Notes under the pieces: model-generated | Seen by the model: the letters and a program-made list of their open reading frames with translations, nothing else | Databases searched by the model: none | What the model was told of the DNA's origin: nothing | Assembly: GCA_009823505.1 (NCBI GenBank) | Contig: VZQC01000610.1 | Span: 220,471-284,470 of the forward strand | Length of the DNA stretch: 64,000 nt | Source: Rhizomys pruinosus | Lineage: Eukaryota; Chordata; Mammalia; Rodentia; Spalacidae | Direction of reading: 5' to 3' | Position numbers and translations under genes: made by a program | Shown: positions 1-11,740 of the stretch, piece after piece | Layout: each line of letters begins with the position of its first letter | Numbering within the stretch: the stretch's first letter is position 1

Positions 1-24
1 TTTCTTTTTTTTCTCTTTTTTTTT

Positions 25-260
25 AAAATTTTATTTATTTCTGTATGTGTATGAATGTACTGTCTGCATGTAGGTTTGTGCACCCGTGTCGTGCAATGCC
101 GTGGAGGTCAGAAGAGGGTCTTGGATTCCCCTGGAACTGGAGTTCTCCTAGAATTGGAGTTACAGATGATTCTCGGCCACCATGTGGGTGCTGGGGATCG
201 AACCCATGTCCTCTGCAAGAGCAGTCGGTGCTCTTAACTGCTAGGTTATCTCTCCAGCCC
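25..260 (-). mobile_element. B2/B3-type SINE
   Basis: Read on the minus strand this is a full-length tRNA-derived SINE: it starts GGGCTGGAGAGAT, carries A-box and B-box-like stretches, then the 'ccctcttctgacctcc' body and an A-rich tail. It interrupts the start of an antisense L1 ORF2. Confidence 0.9.
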
Positions 261-1815
261 TGGATTCTGTTTCTTAATCCATTCTCCTAGTCTATATCTT
301 TTGATTGGGGAGTTTAGACCATTAATATTTAAGGTTATTGTTGAAAGATATGTGTTGCTTCCTTTCAACTTATTTTTTTGTTTGCATTCTACATCCAGGT
401 TTGTATTTACACTGTTATGCTTTTATTAGTTTCTCTCTTTAGTTGTTTGGGAATAGTTGCTCCTTTCCTTTGCTCTTTGAATTGCTTCAAGTATTTTCTG
501 AAGTGTTGGGTTTTTTTGATATGTATTCTTTCATTTTGTTTATGTCATGAAATACTTTTCTTTCTCCTGCAACAATAATTGATTTTTTCCTGAGTATAAT
601 AATCCTGGTTGGCATCTAAAGTCATTTATCACTGGGAATACTTTGGTCCACATTCTTCTGGCTTTCAGAGTTTGCACTGAGAAGTCAGCTGTAATTCTGA
701 TGGGTTTCCCCTTATATGTAATTTGTTGTTTTTCTCTTGTGGCTTTCAGTATTTTGTCTTTGTTTTCAGCATCCAGTGTTTTAACTATCATATGGCATGG
801 AGAATTTCTTTCCTGGTCTTGTCTATTTGGTGTTCTATGTGCTTCTTGTATTTGTTTAGGTTTGTCTTTTTGCAGTTTGAGGAAATTTTCTTCTATTATC
901 CAGTTGAAGATCTGATCAATACCATTGTCTTGGGGTTCTTCTCCCTATGATGCAGAGATTTGGTCTTTTCATGGTATCCCACATTTCCCAGTTGCTCCAC
1001 TCTTGTGTTTTTTTTTAATTTTTCATAATCTTCACTTAAGCATTTTAGTTGTTCCATGTTATCCTGCACGTCTGATATTCTAGTTTCTGCTTCATCCATT
1101 CTGCTTCTGAGGCTTTCTCCTATCCTTTCCTGTTGATTGGATGAATGTTCAATTTCCTTTTTCACTTCTTCCTGTGATTTCTTTAGTATTCCAACTTCCT
1201 TTTGTCATTCTCTACTTGTAGCTTCTTGCTTCACTGGTCAATTTCTTTTTTCATTTCAGCCTGGGATCTTTTCAGTTTTTCCACTTCCTTCTGGAGTTTG
1301 TAATTCTCTCTCTCTAGTTCTTTTTGGAGTTTGTGTTTCTCTTCCTCCAGTTCTTTTTAGAGTTTGTCATTCTTTCTTTCTAGATCCTTCCCAAGTTTTT
1401 CATTCTCTCCCCTTAGTTCTCTGATTTGTTTGAATCATATTCTTTGATTTCTTTGAATATGTCTACAACTGTTCTTCTAAGGTCTGTATCTTGGTTTCCT
1501 TCCAGGGAGATCTCATTGTACGGATCTTCTGTAGGACTGGTAGAGTTTGGTGTGGATTTATTGAGAGCTTTTCCCATGTTGTTATTTTTTCATTGTGGCT
1601 TCAGCATATCGGTTTATTTTTATTGTTGTTGTTTGGATTGTGGTGCTAGTCTCAAATATCTAACACTGTGCCTACTGGGTCATCTGAACCACAACTCCAC
1701 CAGCTTACTGGATTGTCTGCACCACTACTTGGGCAGGGGTTTGGGGGGAAGGTTTGCTCCCTTGACCCACCCCCTGAGCACAGCTGGGTGACCCCACCCA
1801 TGCTGATCATGCAGG
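261..1815 (-). mobile_element. L1 5' part, antisense (start of ORF2, ORF1, 5'UTR)
   Basis: On the minus strand the order is 5'UTR (about 1815-1580), ORF1 (about 1577-375), inter-ORF spacer and the first ORF2 bases, cut by the B2 at 25-260. The 5' end abuts mid-ORF2 sequence of a + strand L1, so this element appears inserted into that older L1. The rest of ORF2 lies beyond the left edge of the window. Confidence 0.85.
375..1577 (-). pseudogene. L1 ORF1 (RNA-binding protein) remnant
   Basis: ORF1p is the trimeric L1 nucleic-acid chaperone. An ATG at 1577 opens a short frame that stops near 1413. A coiled-coil region rich in Leu/Glu/Lys follows (about 1440-1130), then a broken middle part (1165-896). 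The C-terminal domain at 791-540 keeps the family motif TYKGKPIRITADFS followed by an ARRMW-type stretch. Several stops and frameshifts make it non-functional. Confidence 0.8.
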
Positions 1816-2325
1816 CTTTAAAAAAAAGACAAACAAGAAAAACCCAAAGCCAAAATCAGTAAATAGAAATTATTAACATCAGAGCAGAAATTAATTAAAA
1901 TGGAATTAATTAAAAAAATACATAGCTGGGCATGGTGGCACATGCATTTAAGCCCAGCACTCAGAGGTAGATCTCTGTGAGTTCAAGGCCAGCCTGGTCT
2001 ACATGGGGAATTCCAGGATAGCTGGGACTACAGGGAGACCCTGTCTCAAAAAGACCCCCTCCCAAAATACAAAGAATCAATGACAAGAAGAGTTGGTTCT
2101 TTGAAATAAAAAACAAGATTGAGAAAACTTTAGCCAAACTAACTAAAAGAAATAGAAGACACAAATGAACAAAATTAGACCTAAAAATTGAGACATTATA
2201 AGAGATAAATTGAGATAAAAGTCATAAAATTATTAACAAATACCTTTAAAAACATATTATACTGAATTATAACATGTAAAAGAAATATATGAATTACTAC
2301 ATCTTGTAAAAGTCATAGGTTCCTG
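1816..2325 (+). mobile_element. L1 ORF2 fragment (endonuclease/RT linker), with B1 inside
   Basis: The sense strand matches the ORF2 linker region, with an 'aatcaatga..aagagttggttctttgaaa' type stretch at about 2075-2105. It is split by a B1 and breaks off at about 2325. It resumes at 2941 and again at 3340 and 8056, so these are pieces of one old + strand L1. Confidence 0.75.
1925..2056 (+). mobile_element. B1 SINE
   Basis: The element runs from GCTGGGCATGGTGGC to a 'gaccctgtctcaaaaa' tail and is complete. Confidence 0.9.
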
Positions 2326-2940
2326 TGGTTGTTAGAGCTAGATGTCCAGGAGGCTGTTGGCTTTCAGGCGGCCAAGTAAGTTTGATGACCCTGCAGCCAG
2401 ACCAGTGTCTGGGCTGATGGCCCCATGACATGCACCACAAAGCTGATGGCCTTATGGGCAAACCTAAGGCTGGGGAATTAGTGACTCTGCAGCCACACCC
2501 AGCCAGGAACCTGCTGGCTTCTCAGGCCCCCATGTGTGGCCAAACCCTGGCCAGAGGCTGTTGGCCTTCTCAACCACCCAACTGGCTGCGGAATGCAGCT
2601 CCACACAGGAAAATATGAAAAGCTAGCTGAAAGATTAACAGTTCCATGATTGATCTAGTTAATGAAAGCATCCATGCAATAACCACCCAAAGATCTCAGT
2701 CAGGTGACAAAACATGTGGGAAATTCCTCCTTATTATTACATGGTGACCAGGCTTGGGACAGACAGCCCTCAGGTTGCATGACATCACTTCCCAGTAGCC
2801 AACACCAGACCCCTACACCATCACACATCGCCCCCACAGCCAGAGGTCTTTGGCTCATTATCCCAAAACATGCTGGCTGAAGTGTTAGCAAACACCCGCC
2901 CAAGCTCAGGCACGCCCACAACTACATTTAAACAGATATA
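2326..2940. other. Unidentified GC-richer insert in L1
   Basis: About 615 bases separate two adjoining L1 ORF2 pieces. The block is richer in C and G than its surroundings and has recurring 'ctg(a)tggcc' words. It could be an L1 5'UTR or LTR-like fragment. I do not recognise it and find no convincing ORF. Confidence 0.4.
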
Positions 2941-3100
2941 AAATAAGCAGTAAGATTGAAGCAGCAATTAAAAAACTCTCCTTGATTAAAAAAAAATCTC
3001 CCAAGTTAAAAAGGTTAGATGGATTCACTGCTGAATTCTACAGCAGTGTTCCTCAAAGTGTTCCATAGAGTAGAAAAAGAAACAGTTCTGAACTTTTATT
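2941..3100 (+). mobile_element. L1 ORF2 fragment
   Basis: It contains the ORF2 hallmark 'agatggattcactgctgaa' followed by the usual Lys/Glu-rich codons. It continues the L1 broken at 2325 and is cut by a B4 at 3103. Confidence 0.8.
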
Positions 3101-3102
3101 TT

Positions 3103-3291
3103 CTGGGATGTAGCTCAGATGATAGAGTAAATATGTACTAAGCACCGAGCTCTATCCCCAGCACCATATAAATGGTGTGGCACTGAATGCCAGTAGTCCT
3201 AGCACTCAGGAAGTAGAGACAAGAGACTCAAGCTCAAGGTCATCTTTGACTACATACTGACTTCAAGGCCAGCCTGGGATATGAGACCCTG

Positions 3292-3292
<1 letters not shown>
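3103..3292 (+). mobile_element. B4 (ID + B1) SINE
   Basis: An ID head (CTGGGATGTAGCTCAG, about 3103-3175) is joined to a B1-like tail ('ttcaaggccagcctggg'). This is the known dimeric B4/RSINE arrangement. It ends in a CA microsatellite instead of poly(A). Confidence 0.8.

Positions 3293-3338
<46 letters not shown>
3293..3338. repeat. (CA)n microsatellite
   Basis: Uninterrupted CA dinucleotides at the tail of the B4 SINE. Confidence 0.98.
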
Positions 3339-3339
3339 A

Positions 3340-4482
3340 TATATACACATACAAAATAAAGAAAACTACCAAAGTCTTTTTATGAAGCCAGTACCAAGTA
3401 CCTGATACCAAAGTCAGATAGACACTCACAAAAGAGATAACTACAGTTAAAATTTCTCTTCCTGATTAACATCAATTAAATAATTTTAAACTTAACTGAA
3501 GAATACATCACAAAGACCATTTATTATGACCATACTAGTTTTATTTCATAGATACAAGGAAGTTTCAATATACACAAATCAACAAATGCTTATGTTGATC
3601 ACATAAACAGACTCAAGGACAGAAATCACATGACCATCCCAATACTTTCAGAACAACCTTTGACAAAATCCAACATCCCTTCACAATAACAGCACTAAAA
3701 GAACCTGAAGTAGCAGAAGCAAACTCACTACATAGAGGCTGCATATGACGACACTATAGCCAATGTTACAGTGAGTGAAAAAATAGCCCAAAGCACTTCT
3801 AAAATCAAGGACAAGACAAGTATGCCCACTTTCTCCATTCTTATTCAACGTAGCACTCAAACTTTTAGCTAGAGCAATAAGAAGAGAGTAGCACATGAAA
3901 GGGCTTTAAATAGAAAAGGAAGAAGTCAAAGAAGATGGTATGATTTTATACCTGAAACCCTAAAGATTCCATTAGAAAACTCTCAGCTGATAAGTGCTTT
4001 CAGAAAAGTGGCAGGACACAAAATTATCTCACAAAATAAATATTCCTATATATCAATAACAAACATACTGAGAAAGAAATTTTAAAAAACAATCACACTC
4101 AATGGTCTCAAAACCAAAAATATCATGAAATAAACTCAACCAAATAAGTGAATGAACCCTACATTATAAACTTTAGAACACTGACGAAGGATATTGAGAG
4201 AGGCAGGCACTAAAAAGATCTCCTATGTTCATGGATCAGAAAAATTAATGCTGTGAAAATTGCCATCCTACCTAAAACAATCTACATATTCAGAGCAATC
4301 ACAATCAAAATTCCCGTGTCATTCTTCACAGAAATGGAATATATAACCTGAAAATTCGTATGGAAGCACAGGAGACCCCAGATAGCCAAAGCAATTCAAA
4401 GCAAAAGGAGTTATGATGCAAGTATCGCCATACCTGATTTCAGGTTGTTCTGCCAAGCCAAACTAAGTAAAACAGCATACTG

Positions 4483-4528
<46 letters not shown>

Positions 4529-4650
4529 GCACACATGAACACAATAGGTCAATTGACTAGGACTGAGGGCCCCCATATAAACTAACACTGATATAGGCAC
4601 CACATTTTAATTAAAATGCCAAAAATATACATTGGAAAAATACAGCTTCA
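3340..4650 (+). mobile_element. L1 ORF2 fragment (reverse transcriptase and after)
   Basis: The sense strand carries the RT-region landmarks in order: 'tttcaatatacacaaatcaa', 'cctttgacaaaatccaac', and 'tttctccattcttattcaa' near 3830. Many stops break the frame. A (CA)n tract interrupts it at 4484-4525. The piece ends at about 4650 in 'atacagcttca' where an antisense L1 has inserted. Confidence 0.85.
4484..4525. repeat. (AC)n microsatellite
   Basis: Uninterrupted AC dinucleotides inside the L1 ORF2 remnant. Confidence 0.98.
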
Positions 4651-5330
4651 TTTTTTTTTAATTTTGCTGAATTTTGTTGTGTTTCACAGAGGACTTCTTA
4701 ATCATCCTTGCATCCCTTCCACATTGGCACTCTCCCACAGGGAAACGCACTGGAATTCATACACTCTGTCATTTGTGTTACAGCCTATTGTGTCAAGTTA
4801 GTGTCCCCTGAAATTCCTCAGTGCAAGTTCATCCACTGAGATCTAGTCAGCCTACCCAGAGTTCCTCACTTTAAGAAGATCAGCTCTTTATCACAAAACA
4901 GTAATCAGCTGCCAATATTTCTGAAGCTAAGATTGGGTTCTGCTGCCCATTTCCCCAATTCCATGCTGGGTTTTTGTCTACTTGAATTTACGTGGATCTT
5001 GTGCATGTTGACACCATTGTTGTAGATTCATATGAGAAGCTCGTTTCCATATGGTCATGCAACTCCTTTGAGCATATCCCAAGGTATAACCAGGTCAAAT
5101 GGTAGGTTCATTTTTAGTTTTTATTTTTAAGAGTTCTCCACACTTTTTTCCACAGGGGTTGCATGAGCTTGCAATCCCACCAGCAGTCGATGAGCATTCC
5201 CCTTTCCCCACATCCTCTCCAGAATTAGGTATAATTTGTTCTCTTGATTTTAGCAAGTCTGACTGGGGTAAGATGAAATTTTAGAGTTGTTTTAATTCGC
5301 ATTTCCCTAATTACTAACAATGTTTAACAC

Positions 5331-5580
5331 TTTTTTTTTTTTTTGAGATAGGGTCTCCCTATAGCCCCCGCTGGCCTGGAGCTCACTCTGTAGACCAGGC
5401 TGGCCTTAAACTCACAGAGATCTTCCTGCCTCTGCCTCCCAAGGGCTGGGATGAAAGGTGTGTGCCACCACATCCGGCTTAAAGGTGGTTCTTAGCTGCC
5501 ATGTGGGTGCTGGGAATTGAACCTGGGTCCTCTGCAAGAGCAGTCGGCGCTCTTTAACCACTGAGCCATCTCTCCAGCCC
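5331..5580 (-). mobile_element. Dimeric SINE: B2 head fused to B1 (copy 1)
   Basis: Read on the minus strand, a 5' B2-type tRNA-derived head of about 102 bp (5580-5479) is followed directly by a complete B1 (5478-5345) and an A tail (T run 5331-5344). The B2 half stops after 'ctaagaaccacctttaa'; no B2 3' body or tail lies on the far side of the B1. Near-identical 13-bp duplications flank the whole unit: caatgtttaacac at 5318-5330 and cactgttgaacac at 5581-5593. Related L1 sequence at 35455-35480 shows the uninterrupted site. A second copy is at 53311-53575. Confidence 0.85.
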
Positions 5581-5693
5581 CACTGTTGAACACTTTTAAA
5601 GATGTTTCTCAATCATCTTTATTTCTTCTTTTGAGTACTCTCTGTTCAGATCCTTAGCCCATAATGTAATTGGGTCATTTGTTCTCTTGATTC

Positions 5694-5889
5694 TTTTTTT
5701 TTTTTTTTTTTGTTTTTTGGGTTTTTGTCTTTTGTTTTTTGCTTTTTTTTTTGGCCTTTTCAAGACAGGGTCTCCCCGTAGCCCCAGCTGGCCTGGAACT
5801 CGCTATGTAGACCAGGCTGAACTCACAGAGATCTGCCTGCTTCTGCCTCCCAAGAGCTAGGATTAAAAGAGTGCACCACCACACCCAGC
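5694..5889 (-). mobile_element. B1 SINE with long T/A-rich tail
   Basis: Antisense B1 ('caagacagggtctcc' to 'cacacccagc') with a degenerate poly(A) of about 60 bases. Short repeats 'tgattctt' at 5686 and 5892 look like the target-site duplication in the host L1. Confidence 0.88.
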
Positions 5890-7580
5890 TATGATTCTTG
5901 GTTTTTTGAGTCCTTTGTATGTTCTGGATATTAAACCTCTGTCAGATTATTGCTGGTGCAGATTTTCTCCAACTCTGTGGCTTTTATTTTTATTTCTTTG
6001 GCTGTTTCTTTTGCTGTACAGAAGCTTTTACCTTAATGAGTTTCCATTTGTTGATTATTGACCTTAATTCCTGGGCAACTGATGTAAGATTTAGAAAGTC
6101 CTTTCCTACACCTATATCTGGTGGGGTACTGCCAACATTTTCTTCTAACAATTTCAGCGTTTCATTTTTACATGGAGGTTTTACATGATACATTTGGAGT
6201 TGACTGTAGTGCAAGGTGAAAGATAAGGATTTATTTTCATTCTTCTACAGGTGGTGATCAAGTTTTGCTAACATCATTTGGTTAAGATACCATCCTCTAC
6301 TGAGTGTTTTGGCCCTTTGTCAAATATCAGGTTGCTGAAATTGCATGTTACTCATGTTTGGGTCTTCAATTGTGTTCCATTGATCTATAGGTCTATTTTT
6401 GTGGCAGTACCAGGCTTTTCTATGACTACAGCTCTGTAAAATAGTCTGACACCTGGTATATATAGTAATTCCCCCTGCATTGCTCTTTGTGTTTTGGATA
6501 TCAGGGGTCCTTTTTGCCTCTATACAAATTTTACGGTGTTTTTTTTTTTTCCTTATTCTGAGAAGAATGTCATGGTTTTTTTTGGGGGGGGGATTGCTTT
6601 AAATCTATATATTACTTGGGGTAAGATGGTCCTTTTTACCATATTAATTCCTCTAATCCATGAGCATGGAAGGTCCCTCCTTCTTCTGTTCTCTTCCTTG
6701 ATCTCTTTCATTAGAGATTTAAAATTTTCATTGTACAGAGCTTTAATTTCTTTGCTCCGGTTTCTTCAGGGATTATTTTTTGAGACTATTGTGAATGGGA
6801 GGATTTCCAGGTACTCTTTCTCCAATTGCTTGTTATTGGTATATAGAAAGACTACTGATTTTTATAGATTAATTTTATAACCTGCCACTTTACCAAAAGT
6901 GTTAATCATTTCTAGGAGATTTCTGGTGAAATTGTTGGCACTGTTTAGGTATAACATCATATCCTCTCCAAAAAGGGATAATTTGACCTCTTCTTTCCAA
7001 TTACTACTCCTTTAATTTCCTTCCCTTGTCTTATTGATCTAGCAAGAGTTTTGAGCACTATATTAAAAAGGAGTGGAAATAGTGGACAGCCTTAGTGGGT
7101 TCCTGATTTTAATGGGAATGCTTCCAGTTTTTCTCCAATTAGAATGATGTTGGCCATGGGTTAGTTATATATAACTTTAACCACGTTGAGGTATGTTCCC
7201 TACAGTCCATTGCCCTCTAGAACTTTAAACATAGAGGCATGTTGAATTTTATCAAAGGCCTTTTCTGCATCTATTGAGATGACAATGTGGTTTTTGTCCT
7301 TGAGTCCATTTATATAATATATGACATTTATTGACTTACCTATATTGAACCATCCCTACATCTCTGAAATAAATCCAATTTGGTCATGCTGGATCATACT
7401 TTTGATGTTTGCCTGTATGTGATTTGCAAGTTTTTGTTGAGAATTTTTGCATCTATATTCATTAAGGATATGGGTCTATAGTTTTCTTTTTTGGCTATAT
7501 CTTTACATGGTTTGGGTATTAGAGTGATGATGGCTTTATAGAAGGAATTTGGGAATTCTCCCTCTGTTTCTATATTTTTT

Positions 7581-7802
7581 TAATTTAATTTGTTTATTTT
7601 TTATGTGTATGAATGTAATCTCGGCATGTAGGTTTGTGCACCCATGTCATGCAATGCCTCGGAGGTCAGAAGAGGGCATTGGATTCCCCTGGAACTGGAG
7701 CTAAAGATGGTTTTCAGCCACCATGTGGGTGCTGGGGATCAAACCCGGGTCCTCTGCAAGAGCAGTTGGCACTCTTAACCGCTAGGCCATCTCTCCAGCC
7801 CC
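7581..7802 (-). mobile_element. B2/B3-type SINE
   Basis: Antisense element ending ...CCATCTCTCCAGCCCC. The word gtttctatatttttt occurs immediately on both sides (from about 7566 and 7805), a clear target-site duplication within the antisense L1. Confidence 0.92.
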
Positions 7803-8055
7803 ATGTTTCTATATTTTTTAATAATTTAGCTAATATTGGTGGTAGATCATCTTTAAATATCTGGTCGAATTCTGCTGTAAATCCATCTGGGCCTGGGGGT
7901 TTTTTAGTTGGAAGATTTATGGTTCTGTTTAAGCTGTTGATCTGTTCTTGGTTTAGCTTTGGTGATTCCCATTATTTTAGATATACATCCATTTCTTTTC
8001 ATTTTTCAAATTTAATAGAGTATGGGTTTTTACTGTATTCTCTTAATTATAGCCT

Positions 8056-9465
8056 CTTTAACAGCTGGTTCTGGGAAAACTGAATGACCACATGTTGAAG
8101 AATGAACCTGGATCCATTTTTTCTTTTTCTTTTTTTTTTTTTTTTGAGACAGGGTCTTACTGTAGCTCTAGCTGTCCTGAAACTCACTCTGTAGACCAGG
8201 CTGGCCTTGAACACACAGAGATCCACCTGCCTCTGCCTCCCAAGTGCTAGGATTAAAGGCATGTACCACCATACCCAGCCTTGAACCTGGATCCTTATCT
8301 CTTACTCTGCACAAAAATCAACTCCAAATCGATCAAAGATATTAATATAATACCTGACACTAGAACTGTGAATGTAAATAGTAAAGAAAGCACTTCAAGT
8401 TATAGGAATAGGCATAGATTTTCTGAAGATGACTCTAGTTGCTCAGGAAATAATGCCAACAATTGACAAAATGGGACCTTATGGAATTAGAAAGCTTATG
8501 CACAACAAAAGGAACAACTGAGCCTACAGAATGGGAGAGAAATATTTGCTAGGATACATGTGAGACATGATTAATGTCTAGAAGATACAAACAACAACAA
8601 CAACAACAAACCCACAAGAAATCAAACAACCCAATCAATAAATGGGCTAATGAAAGGAGCAGAAAATTCTCAAAAGATGAACTAAAAATGGTCAATAACT
8701 ATATGAAGACACATTCAGTCTCACTAGCCATTAGTGAGAGCCCATCTCTCCCCAGTCAGAATGGCCGTCATCAAGAGAAGAAACAACAAATGCTGTCAAG
8801 GATGTGAATAAAAGGAAACATTTATACATTGTTGGTGAGACTGTAACTTAGTCCAGCCACTGTGGAGATCACTGTGAAACTTGTACACACACACACACAT
8901 ATGCTCACAAACAAACAAACAAAAAAAAAACCCTAAAAATACATCTACCATGTGTCTTCTGGGTATTTACCCAGGGGACTTCAAGTTAACATCTCACAGA
9001 TATACTTGCACATCAATGTTTATTGCAGGACTATTCACAATAGCTAAATTACAGAACAAGCCTAGGTGTCCAAGGACAGAGGCTTGGATAAAGAATACGT
9101 GGTGTGCATACACAATGAAAGTTTTTCAGCCATAGAAAGAATGAAGTTATGTTGTTTACAAGAAAATGGATACAACCAGTGATAATCATACAAATCAAGC
9201 CACTCTCAAAAGGCAAACATTACATATTTCTCTCACTTGTGATTCCTAGATTTTATATAGTTACATAAAATCGCATGTGTACTCATGACATGAAAATAGA
9301 AATGAAATTGTCAAGAGGAACAAAGGGGACTAACAGGAGAGAGGAGGAAAGAAAGAGGAGGTCAGGGTGGGAGAATGTGCTCAGCATACTTATACAGAAA
9401 TGTCCTTACGCAGTGTAGTACCATGTCCAACGAATATATACGAGAAAAAATTAAAATAAATAATA
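8056..9465 (+). mobile_element. L1 ORF2 C-terminal part and 3' end, with B1 inside
   Basis: It resumes the old + strand L1 exactly where it was cut at 4650 ('gctggttctgggaaaactg'), passes through the ORF2 C-terminal region (8295-9130) and ends in an A-rich tail near 9440-9465. The longest surviving frames are under 90 codons. Confidence 0.82.
8116..8281 (-). mobile_element. B1 SINE with perfect 13-bp duplication
   Basis: Antisense B1 with a T-rich start. The host L1 word tgaacctggatcc is present at 8103-8115 and again at 8282-8294, a perfect target-site duplication. Confidence 0.95.
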
Positions 9466-9883
9466 AAATAATTTTCCACTGCTGGGTAATAAATTTCCCC
9501 CAGTTATCAGCTTAAATTATCTCATAGTTTCTGTACATCAAAGTCTGGAATCATGTAATTGGGTTCTCTTCTGAGGATGAAAATGTTCACTTCCAGATAT
9601 CAGCCAGGGCTACACTCTCATTTCCCACTCAGTTCCGGTTGTTGGCAGACCTCAGCCTCCTCCCTGTGGCAGGATATGGTCCCATTTGCTACTTACTAGC
9701 TGCCAGCTGCCAACAACTCTGCACAAAACATCAGTAACATACCTGTTTCTTGTCCAGCACCACACAGAGAATAACTCTACACTTAAAGGGGTTTCTTGCT
9801 TATTTCAGGCCCAACAAGGAAAAACTAATAACCCAAAGCAAATTGATTACCATCCCTTATTGTATTTGAAAATTCTTTTTGTT
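9466..9883. other. Non-repeat stretch, possible old LTR trace
   Basis: No gene is seen. The 9530-9690 part ('atcagccagggctaca') faintly resembles an ancient MaLR-type LTR, but not enough to call it. Confidence 0.3.
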
Positions 9884-10040
9884 GCCGGGCGTGGTGGCAC
9901 ACGCCTTTAATCCTAGCACTAGGGAGGCAGAGGCAGGCGGATCTCTGTGAGTTCAAGTCCAGCCTGGTCTGCAGAGTGAGTTACAGGACAGCTCAGGCCA
10001 TAGGGAGACCCTGTCTCAAAGAAAAAAAAAGACAAGAAAA
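9884..10040 (+). mobile_element. B1 SINE
   Basis: Complete B1 beginning GCCGGGCGTGGTGGC with an A-rich tail at 10019-10040. Confidence 0.93.
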
Positions 10041-10529
10041 TTGTTTTTGTTATTGTTGTATAATAGCAGATAGTCATAGAAGTGAGCCCAGTAATAGCCA
10101 TGAGCTCTGCCTTCCCTGAGACATGTACGGCAGGAACAAAGGCCTTAAAATTCTGCTGAACAAACATGGGAATGCTCAAAAGAAAGGGGAAAGCCATCAA
10201 ACTGTGCCATGCCATCATGAAAAAGAATCTCCATGACTGTCTATTCATTAACCCACACATCAGTTGATGGACAAGAGTGGCTCAGCACAGCCATGTCCAA
10301 GCACCTGAGTGGTTCTGAGCTATGAAGACATGGGAGTATGCCTTAGCAAGCCAGGCTCAAATAGGAACAGTGATATCAGAGGCTCTACACCCTGGGGGAA
10401 ACAGCCCCTACAAGTCAAAGCCAGAAAAGTCACTAGAAAAAAAAGAGACAATATTTCTCAGATAAGTAAAACAGGGTCTAGAGTCACTGAGTATGTTACT
10501 GAAAATATCAATCAAAAACTTATTAAACA
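10041..10529. other. No recognised feature
   Basis: A-rich, non-coding-looking sequence before a B1. It may be the worn 5' part of the old L1/HAL1-like element that follows, but nothing is specific. Confidence 0.3.
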
Positions 10530-10656
10530 TGCTGGGCATGGTGCCAATACTCATGAGGTAGAAGCAAACAGATCTCTGTAAGATCAAGGCCAGCCTGGTC
10601 TACATAGCAAGTTCCATGCCAGCTGGGGCTAGAGAAAGACCTTGCCTCAAAAAAAT
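10530..10656 (+). mobile_element. B1 SINE, 5' half diverged
   Basis: Starts GCTGGGCATGGTGCC and keeps 'aaggccagcctggtctaca'; ends 'cctcaaaaaaa'. A few bases are deleted in the first third. Confidence 0.85.
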
Positions 10657-11527
10657 AACTAAACATAAAACAAAACAGAAAATAAGACTTAAAGGAGAAC
10701 ATAGTGAGCAGAAACTGACCCAAGTGGAACTAGCAGAGACTTCAAAGTAAACACAGAAACCCATAGGAAAAGACTAATGGAAAATATTATGAATGGTATT
10801 CATTTCAAAGACATATAAAGTTATAATAAAGGATCAAATGAAATCTCTGGACTTGAAAAAATAAGAAAAATGAAAAATTCAGCCAGGCATGATGTGAAGG
10901 CCTTCAATGCAGCAGCATAAATGTGACCTATCCCTGACAGGAAAACAGTGTAACTAACCCTGGCTAGATCAGAAATGCTGAGGAAGTAGCAGGATGATGT
11001 ATTCAGAGTGGTGAGTGTAGACACCTATGTGGGTTTTTATTTTAATTGAGACCCTACTAGATTTTGTATACTAGAGACATGCCCTAGATTTAAAGGCATA
11101 AATAGATTGAAAAGTAAAAGATGGAATCAGAACTGCCTTAGAAAGAGAAGCAGTAAAGGACTTTTTTACAAGATAAAATGTACTCTAAGATATGGAGCAG
11201 TCTAAAGACAAAGAGGCTCTTATAATGAATAAGTGCCACTGTTCCAATAAGGATTACCACGTCACCGCTGCATGCTGTATAATCCTATGTATATGAACTT
11301 AATAATGTCTTAAATGTAAGAAACAAATACTGACAGAATTGGAAAGAAAAACATGCAATTCAGCAATATAATTTTATTTTTTAGCAATATAATTTTAAAA
11401 CTTGAGTACTTCTCTCTTCTTAATAGACAGAAGTAGATGGAAAATAAGGATATAAGGACCTGAACAATGCTAAGAACTAGCAAGAACTGGCTAATATCTC
11501 AAAGTACCCCGCCCACCACCAGCAGCA

Positions 11528-11581
11528 ACTACTACTACTACTACTACTACTGCTACTACTACTACTACTACTACTACTACT
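11528..11581. repeat. (ACT)n microsatellite
   Basis: Trinucleotide ACT repeat with a single TGC interruption. Confidence 0.97.
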
Positions 11582-11740
11582 GTTTTTAGTAATTTCTTGG
11601 GACATTCTCCATGGAAAACCATTCGTTATTCAGTAAAGGCCCATTTTAAAAGACTGAAATAAAATCATTATTTCTCAAATTAAATTAAAATTCAATAATG
11701 AGATAAAATCTTAGAAAAGCCAAAATGTGTGAAAGTAATA

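Larger units (their letters stand above)
4651..8055 (-). mobile_element. Antisense L1 (3' part and most of ORF2) inserted in + strand L1
   Basis: It begins with a T run (the L1 poly(A) read backwards) at 4651. It then gives 3' end and ORF2 C-terminal sequence (4980-5330, 5581-5690) and antisense ORF2 through the RT region (5892-8055). It is interrupted by a dimeric SINE, a B1 and a B2. The host L1 stops at 'atacagcttca' and resumes at 8056 with 'cctctttaacagctgg', two versions of the same target. The ORF2 frame is broken throughout. Confidence 0.85.

Noticed and set aside
5331..5580. B1 inserted into a pre-existing B2
   Set aside because: No B2 3' half lies beyond the B1, and the target duplication encloses both parts.
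6494..6880. 128-codon + strand ORF
   Set aside because: It is the wrong strand of antisense L1 ORF2; its hydrophobic composition comes from T-rich L1 sequence.
7634..8083. 149-codon + strand ORF, longest in the window
   Set aside because: It runs through an antisense B2 and antisense L1 ORF2; no gene.
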